Origin: JANWHF01 sp036276235
Lineage (GTDB): Bacteria > Planctomycetota > Phycisphaerae > Tepidisphaerales > Tepidisphaeraceae
Direction of reading: 5' to 3'
Assembly: GCA_036276235.1 (NCBI GenBank)
Contig: DATBDZ010000301.1
Span: 1 to 8,362 of the forward strand
Length of the DNA stretch: 8,362 bases
The position numbers and the translations under genes were made by a program. Shown here piece by piece: positions 5,830 to 8,362 of the stretch. The stretch's first letter is position 1. Every line of letters starts with the position of its first letter. The notes below the pieces were generated by a model, which saw only the letters and a list, made by a program, of their open reading frames with translations, was not told where the DNA came from and made no database searches.

Positions 5830-6816
5830 ATGAATCTCTCAAGCGGCTTAGATGGTCTTCGCTCCCTCGCCCCCGGCGCGGTGCTCTCGATCGGCAACTT
5901 CGACGGCATTCACCTCGGTCATCGTCGACTGCTGGCGATGGGACGATCGCTGCGCGACCAGCACCCCGGCGCGCGGCTGGCGGTTGCTACCTTTGAGCCG
6001 CATCCGTTTACCGTGCTGCGGCCTGGCAAAGTGCCGCCGCGATTGACGCCTCTGGCGATCAAACGCGAATTGCTCGCCGAGCAGGGAGTGGATGATCTGA
6101 TCGAGCTGGCGCCGGAGCCGGCGATCCTCGATCTGAGCGCGGAGAGTTTCTGGGAGATTTTGCGCGATCAGGTGCGGCCATCGCACTTGATCGAAGGAAA
6201 CGATTTTAATTTCGGCAAAGCCCGCGCCGGAAACATCCAGCGCCTCCGCGAGTGGGCGGCGGCAAGCAACGTCACGCTACATGTCGCCGAGGATGTCGAA
6301 GCGCCCTTGCTTGATCTGCATGTCGTGCCCGTCAGCAGCACATTGATCCGCTGGCTGCTGGCGCGCGGGCGCGTCCGCGACGCGGCGATCTGCCTCGGCC
6401 GCGCGTATACGCTTGTCGGCCCCGTCATCAAAGGCCATCAGCGCGGCCGAGCGCTGGGCGTTCCCACCGCCAACCTGGATTGCCATCAGCAACTGATCCC
6501 CGCCGACGGCGTCTATGCCGCTCGCTGCGCAATCGATGGGGCCATGTGGCCGGCCGCCCTAAGCATCGGCACGCTGCCGACGTTCGGCGATTCATTGCGG
6601 CAAGTTGAGGCGCACTTGATCGGCTTCAATGGCGATCTCTATGGCCGCACGATCTCAATCGAGATTATCGATTGGGTGCGCGAGCAGTGGAAGTTCTCGA
6701 ACATCGAGGCGCTCAAAGCGCGGATGAGCCAGGATATTGGGCTCTCGGCGGAACCTGCTGATCCTTGTGGTTGGCTCATCCGAAAGCATCCAGCACTCGA
6801 AGACGAAAGTGCGTGA
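5830..6816 (+). CDS. ribF: Bifunctional riboflavin kinase / FAD synthetase, C-terminus replaced by IS sequence
   Basis: RibF phosphorylates riboflavin to FMN and adenylates FMN to FAD in the cytoplasm. The N-terminal nucleotidyltransferase domain shows LSIGNFDGIHLGH (19-31, the HxGH motif at 28-31), ATFEPHPF, EGNDFNFGKARAGN and SSTLIR (169-174). The C-terminal kinase domain shows GPVIKGHQRGRALGVPTANL with PTAN at 212-215, PADGVYAARC, and catalytic-type E260 in QVEAHLIGF, so all main motifs are intact. The start ATG has only a weak GGA upstream. After residue 303 (ARMSQDI) the frame runs into the ISL3-type element and gains 25 IS-encoded residues (GLSAEPADPCGWL...), ending at 6816. The original end, EETVNRARDEAARAIAAI, is displaced to 8116-8171 and would have given 321 residues. 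Loss falls in the final helix, so activity may be retained; since FAD synthesis is normally essential, this or a second copy must function. Confidence 0.93.
   Translation: MNLSSGLDGLRSLAPGAVLSIGNFDGIHLGHRRLLAMGRSLRDQHPGARLAVATFEPHPFTVLRPGKVPPRLTPLAIKRELLAEQGVDDLIELAPEPAILDLSAESFWEILRDQVRPSHLIEGNDFNFGKARAGNIQRLREWAAASNVTLHVAEDVEAPLLDLHVVPVSSTLIRWLLARGRVRDAAICLGRAYTLVGPVIKGHQRGRALGVPTANLDCHQQLIPADGVYAARCAIDGAMWPAALSIGTLPTFGDSLRQVEAHLIGFNGDLYGRTISIEIIDWVREQWKFSNIEALKARMSQDIGLSAEPADPCGWLIRKHPALEDESA
6732..6739. repeat. Left 8-bp target-site duplication of the ISL3-type element
   Basis: GGATATTG immediately precedes the left IS end and is repeated exactly at 8108-8115. Eight base pairs is the usual duplication length for ISL3-family elements. 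It fixes the insertion point within codons 301-304 of ribF. Confidence 0.92.
6740..6762. repeat. ISL3-type terminal inverted repeat, transposase 3' side
   Basis: GGCTCTCGGCGGAACCTGC... matches the reverse complement of 8085-8107 at 21 of 23 bases (differences at positions 8 and 12). In the plus direction it is read through as ribF codons. Confidence 0.92.
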
Positions 6817-7495
6817 AATTGGTCATGCCGCCGGTTCGCCACAGGATGGTTCGCAGGCCGCGGTTGAAGCCTTCGGTGCGGCCGTTGCTTGAGCGGCTCA
6901 CGAAGTAGTTGGCGATCTCGGTCATCCAACTCTCCACCATCTTGTAAAAGGGTTGCAACGCGGCAATGCCTAATCGCCGGCCGCGGCGACACCAGTCGTC
7001 CAGGCAAAACACGCCAGCCGACGTCGCTTTGATGTTGGGTTCCTCAAAGATCTGCCGCAGCTGATCGCGGTGCTCGGCCAGCACCGCCAGCGCGGGGAAC
7101 TGCGCTTTGAGTTGATCCAGTTGCTGGCGTTGCTCCTTGGTCAGATGCTCGGCGTTGGTGATCCACAGCCAGCGCGAGCCTTTCAGCGCCGACGCGGCCT
7201 CCTTGGGCAGCGTGTTCTGAATCTCACGTCGCCCCTTCTCCAGTCGATCCTGAAAATGCTTCATCACGTGGAAGCGATCGACGACGATGCGCACGCGATC
7301 GCCCAGCACCTCGCGTACGGCGGCCGCGTAGCCGTCCCACATGTCGGTTGTCACTTCCTCCACTTGCGCCAGCAGTCCCGAGTCGCGTCCCGCCGCCAAC
7401 CACGCTTTGACCGTTGATTTATCGCGGTTTTCCAGCACATCCAGCACACGGGCGTTGGTGTGATCGATCAGCACGCAGCAGTATTGCCGGTGTCT
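6776..7495 (-). CDS. ISL3-family transposase, catalytic part (second frame)
   Basis: This is the DDE core after the shift at the A-run. It continues KK-RHRQYCCVLID and runs to the stop at 6776-6778, giving 239 residues here and 414 in the joined protein, the usual ISL3 size. Numbered on the joined protein, D169 (GIDELS, in the first frame), D226 (TTDMWDGY) and E383 (SNGRTEGFN) are the likely catalytic triad. VDRFHVMKHF and the GGMTNF end are typical. The open frame extends upstream to 7594, but that sequence is only the out-of-frame shadow of the first part. Its last 41 bases overlap the hybrid end of ribF tail to tail (6776-6816). Confidence 0.9.
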   Translation of the reverse strand, partial: RHRQYCCVLIDHTNARVLDVLENRDKSTVKAWLAAGRDSGLLAQVEEVTTDMWDGYAAAVREVLGDRVRIVVDRFHVMKHFQDRLEKGRREIQNTLPKEAASALKGSRWLWITNAEHLTKEQRQQLDQLKAQFPALAVLAEHRDQLRQIFEEPNIKATSAGVFCLDDWCRRGRRLGIAALQPFYKMVESWMTEIANYFVSRSSNGRTEGFNRGLRTILWRTGGMTNFTHFRLRVLDAFG

Positions 7496-8019
7496 TTTTT
7501 TAAAGAGAGCTCGTCGATCCCCAGCGAGCGGATCGGCTTCAGTACACCGGCCGGTGCCCGCTGCTGCTTGCGCTGGCAGTGCTGGTAGTACCATCCCTCA
7601 GCAGTCTTGGGCGCAATGTCCAGGAAGCGCGCGGCAGAACTCAGATCGCTTTGCCGAACCAACTGCTCCAGCCGTTCCAGCAATCGCTCGGTGGCGTGCG
7701 CGCCCTGCGCCAACGCCGCGAACGCAGGCGTAAAAAAGTGGTCACAGGCGCCGCAGTGGAACTGCCACATCTTCACGGACAGTTCGGTCCGCCAGCGACC
7801 CAAGGGCAGGTCCAGGACCGCACGCTCGCGGCACAGATGCCGCTGCTCGGTAATGCCCTGGCAATGTGGGCACATGGCGACGGCGGCTTTGGGCACGATG
7901 GTCAACGTGCGAACATGCCTGGTCCGATCCTGGCTGACATGCACGACTTCGAATTCATCCAAGTCCAGCAGGGAAGAGAACAACGTCAGTTCCACCGACT
8001 CATTTGTAGCCGCATCCAT
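7468..8019 (-). CDS. ISL3-family transposase, N-terminal part (first frame)
   Basis: This part binds the IS ends. The ATG at 8019 is chosen over an upstream start at 8061 because GGAGGA (plus-strand positions 8026-8031) sits six bases before it. CPHC (residues 50-53) and CGAC (89-92) form the ISL3 zinc finger, followed by a helix-turn-helix-like stretch (QSDLSSAARFLDIAPKTAEGWY) and PIRSLGIDELSLKK, which holds the first catalytic aspartate D169. After the two lysines (7495-7500) the frame reads DTGNTAAC and stops at 7468, while the family sequence continues in the -1 frame. The N-terminal product alone keeps DNA binding but lacks the rest of the active site, so it could repress transposition. 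Confidence 0.88.
   Translation of the reverse strand: MDAATNESVELTLFSSLLDLDEFEVVHVSQDRTRHVRTLTIVPKAAVAMCPHCQGITEQRHLCRERAVLDLPLGRWRTELSVKMWQFHCGACDHFFTPAFAALAQGAHATERLLERLEQLVRQSDLSSAARFLDIAPKTAEGWYYQHCQRKQQRAPAGVLKPIRSLGIDELSLKKDTGNTAAC
7495..7501 (-). other. Putative -1 frameshift site A-AAA-AAA in the ISL3-type transposase
   Basis: On the minus strand the first frame reads TTA AAA AAA GAC. Seven consecutive A form the canonical slippery heptamer. A one-base backward slip gives AAA AAA AGA CAC, joining LKK to RHRQYCC exactly where the family sequence continues. A pairing CACAC...GTGTG lies some distance downstream, but I see no strong stimulating stem close by. A one-base loss or gain in the A-run, natural or from sequencing, is the alternative. 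Confidence 0.5.
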
Positions 8020-8025
8020 TCGGCG

Positions 8026-8031
8026 TCCTCC
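8026..8031 (-). promoter_or_regulatory. Ribosome binding site of the ISL3-type transposase
   Basis: GGAGGA on the minus strand lies six bases before the ATG at 8019. It decides the start against the longer frame from 8061. Confidence 0.8.
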
Positions 8032-8053
8032 GTAAAAAAACCCCCTTAAGTCA

Positions 8054-8070
8054 TACCACAACAGGTGGTA
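8054..8070. other. Small hairpin in the ISL3-type leader region
   Basis: TACCAC (8054-8059) pairs with GTGGTA (8065-8070) around five bases, between the right IS end and the transposase start. It could limit transcription entering from outside, as upstream hairpins do in some IS; here this is inference. Confidence 0.3.
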
Positions 8071-8084
8071 GGGTCGTTGTCCAA

Positions 8085-8107
8085 ATCAGCAGGTTTCGCA
8101 GAGAGCC
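8085..8107. repeat. ISL3-type terminal inverted repeat, transposase 5' side
   Basis: Read on the minus strand it begins GGCTCTCTGCGAAACCTGC and matches the other end (6740-6762) at 21 of 23 bases. Confidence 0.92.
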
Positions 8108-8115
8108 GGATATTG
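8108..8115. repeat. Right 8-bp target-site duplication of the ISL3-type element
   Basis: GGATATTG here is identical to 6732-6739. Deleting 6740-8115 rejoins ribF in frame. Confidence 0.92.
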
Positions 8116-8171
8116 AAGAGACGGTCAATCGAGCACGGGATGAAGCGGCGCGGGCCATTGCGGCAATCTAA
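8116..8171 (+). pseudogene. ribF: Displaced 3' end of ribF
   Basis: Read in the frame carried across the target duplication, this stretch encodes EETVNRARDEAARAIAAI and ends in TAA (8169-8171). Joined to codon 303 of ribF it gives a natural-looking amphipathic C-terminal helix after ARMSQDI, as expected for the end of the riboflavin kinase domain. It now has no start of its own and is cut off by the 1368-bp IS. The exact duplication and the maintained frame make the assignment strong. Confidence 0.9.
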
Positions 8172-8362
8172 GCGGCCGTGTGCCTGCATCGCGCGCGTTC
8201 AGACGGAGGCGCGCGCCTTCTCCCTCTCCCCTGTACTGGGCCCGTCGATTTAGTCGGCGGCGGGTGGAGAGGCGATCGCAGATAATTTCGTCGCGCCTAT
8301 TCTGATGTCGAGCCTTCGATGGATTTATCGACGCCAATTTTCGCACAACAATCCTGGACCCC
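8172..8362. other. Gene-free tail at the window edge
   Basis: Apart from the hairpin noted above, I see no supported gene. Two short frames open at ATG 8305 (MSSLRWIYRRQ...) and ATG 8319 (MDLSTPIFAQQSWT...) and run off the end. Neither has a Shine-Dalgarno sequence nor a recognisable product, so the next gene may or may not start here. Confidence 0.5.
8191..8216 (+). terminator. Weak candidate terminator after the original ribF end
   Basis: GCGCGCG (8191-8197) pairs with CGCGCGC (8210-8216) around a 12-nt loop, 20 bases after the original ribF stop. CTTCTCCCTCTCCCC follows, which is pyrimidine-rich but not a real T-run. Alternating GC of this kind arises easily by chance. Confidence 0.25.

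Larger units (their letters stand above)
6740..8107 (-). mobile_element. ISL3-family insertion sequence, complete, 1368 bp
   Basis: Both ends begin GGCTCTC, the characteristic ISL3 terminus, in a 23-bp inverted repeat with two mismatches. An exact 8-bp target duplication flanks it. The transposase lies on the minus strand, opposite to the interrupted ribF, and is split at an A-run (7495-7501). Length and layout are typical of the family. The identical target duplications and intact reading of the displaced ribF tail argue for a fairly recent insertion. Confidence 0.94.

Noticed and set aside
7579..8049. Plus-strand frames opposite the ISL3-type transposase
   Set aside because: They mirror the zinc-finger transposase and have no motifs of their own.
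6750..8097. Alternative ISL3-type ends at the AACCTGCTGAT core only
   Set aside because: Ends placed there give no target duplication. Extending outward to GGCTCTC gives the family terminus and an exact 8-bp duplication.
8281..8286. GATAAT as a promoter for a gene starting near 8305-8319
   Set aside because: No -35 match and no supported gene start in the remaining sequence.

Overview
The window is GC-rich DNA from a Gram-negative-type bacterium. Evidence for that cell type is a secreted coiled-coil protein with a Sec signal peptide. Start sites are often weak in Shine-Dalgarno sequence, and palindromic repeats fill the gaps between genes. A planctomycete or similar environmental lineage is a guess from style only; no marker gene here fixes the taxonomy.

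Layout, left to right. (1) Positions 72-300, continuing at 1799-1844, hold a foldback (inverted-repeat) element whose arms are tandem octamers (AGGGACGG on the left, GTCCCTCC-like on the right) around an inner 25-bp hairpin. (2) A complete ISKra4-type insertion sequence of 1498 bp (301-1798) sits inside the right octamer array. It has perfect 21-bp terminal inverted repeats, an apparent 9-bp target duplication, and a transposase split over two frames at a CCC-T site that would need a +1 shift. (3) 1896-3797 encodes a secreted alanine-rich coiled-coil protein of unknown function with a small C-terminal beta-type domain. (4) 3798-4066 has no gene but two strong palindromes. (5) 4067-5371 is a 12-helix MFS drug-efflux-type transporter of the TetA-like DHA1 group, followed by a 60-residue membrane protein at 5380-5562. 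(6) 5563-5829 again has no gene and two palindromes. (7) 5830-6816 is ribF (riboflavin kinase/FAD synthetase). (8) A complete 1368-bp ISL3-family element (6740-8107, transposase on the minus strand) has landed in the last codons of ribF. Its 23-bp ends begin GGCTCT and it is bounded by an exact 8-bp target duplication GGATATTG. (9) The displaced 3' end of ribF is still readable at 8116-8171, followed by a short gene-free tail.

The most informative results are structural. The ISL3 insertion replaced the last 18 codons of ribF with 25 codons read from the IS end, and the original tail can be restored exactly by removing the IS plus one target copy. Both transposases are interrupted at homopolymer junctions that look like programmed frameshift sites (CCC-T, +1; A-AAA-AAA, -1), although indel errors at such runs must be excluded. 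Five palindromic elements lie at the gene boundaries. I see no defence system, CRISPR array, RNA gene or new multi-gene pathway here.
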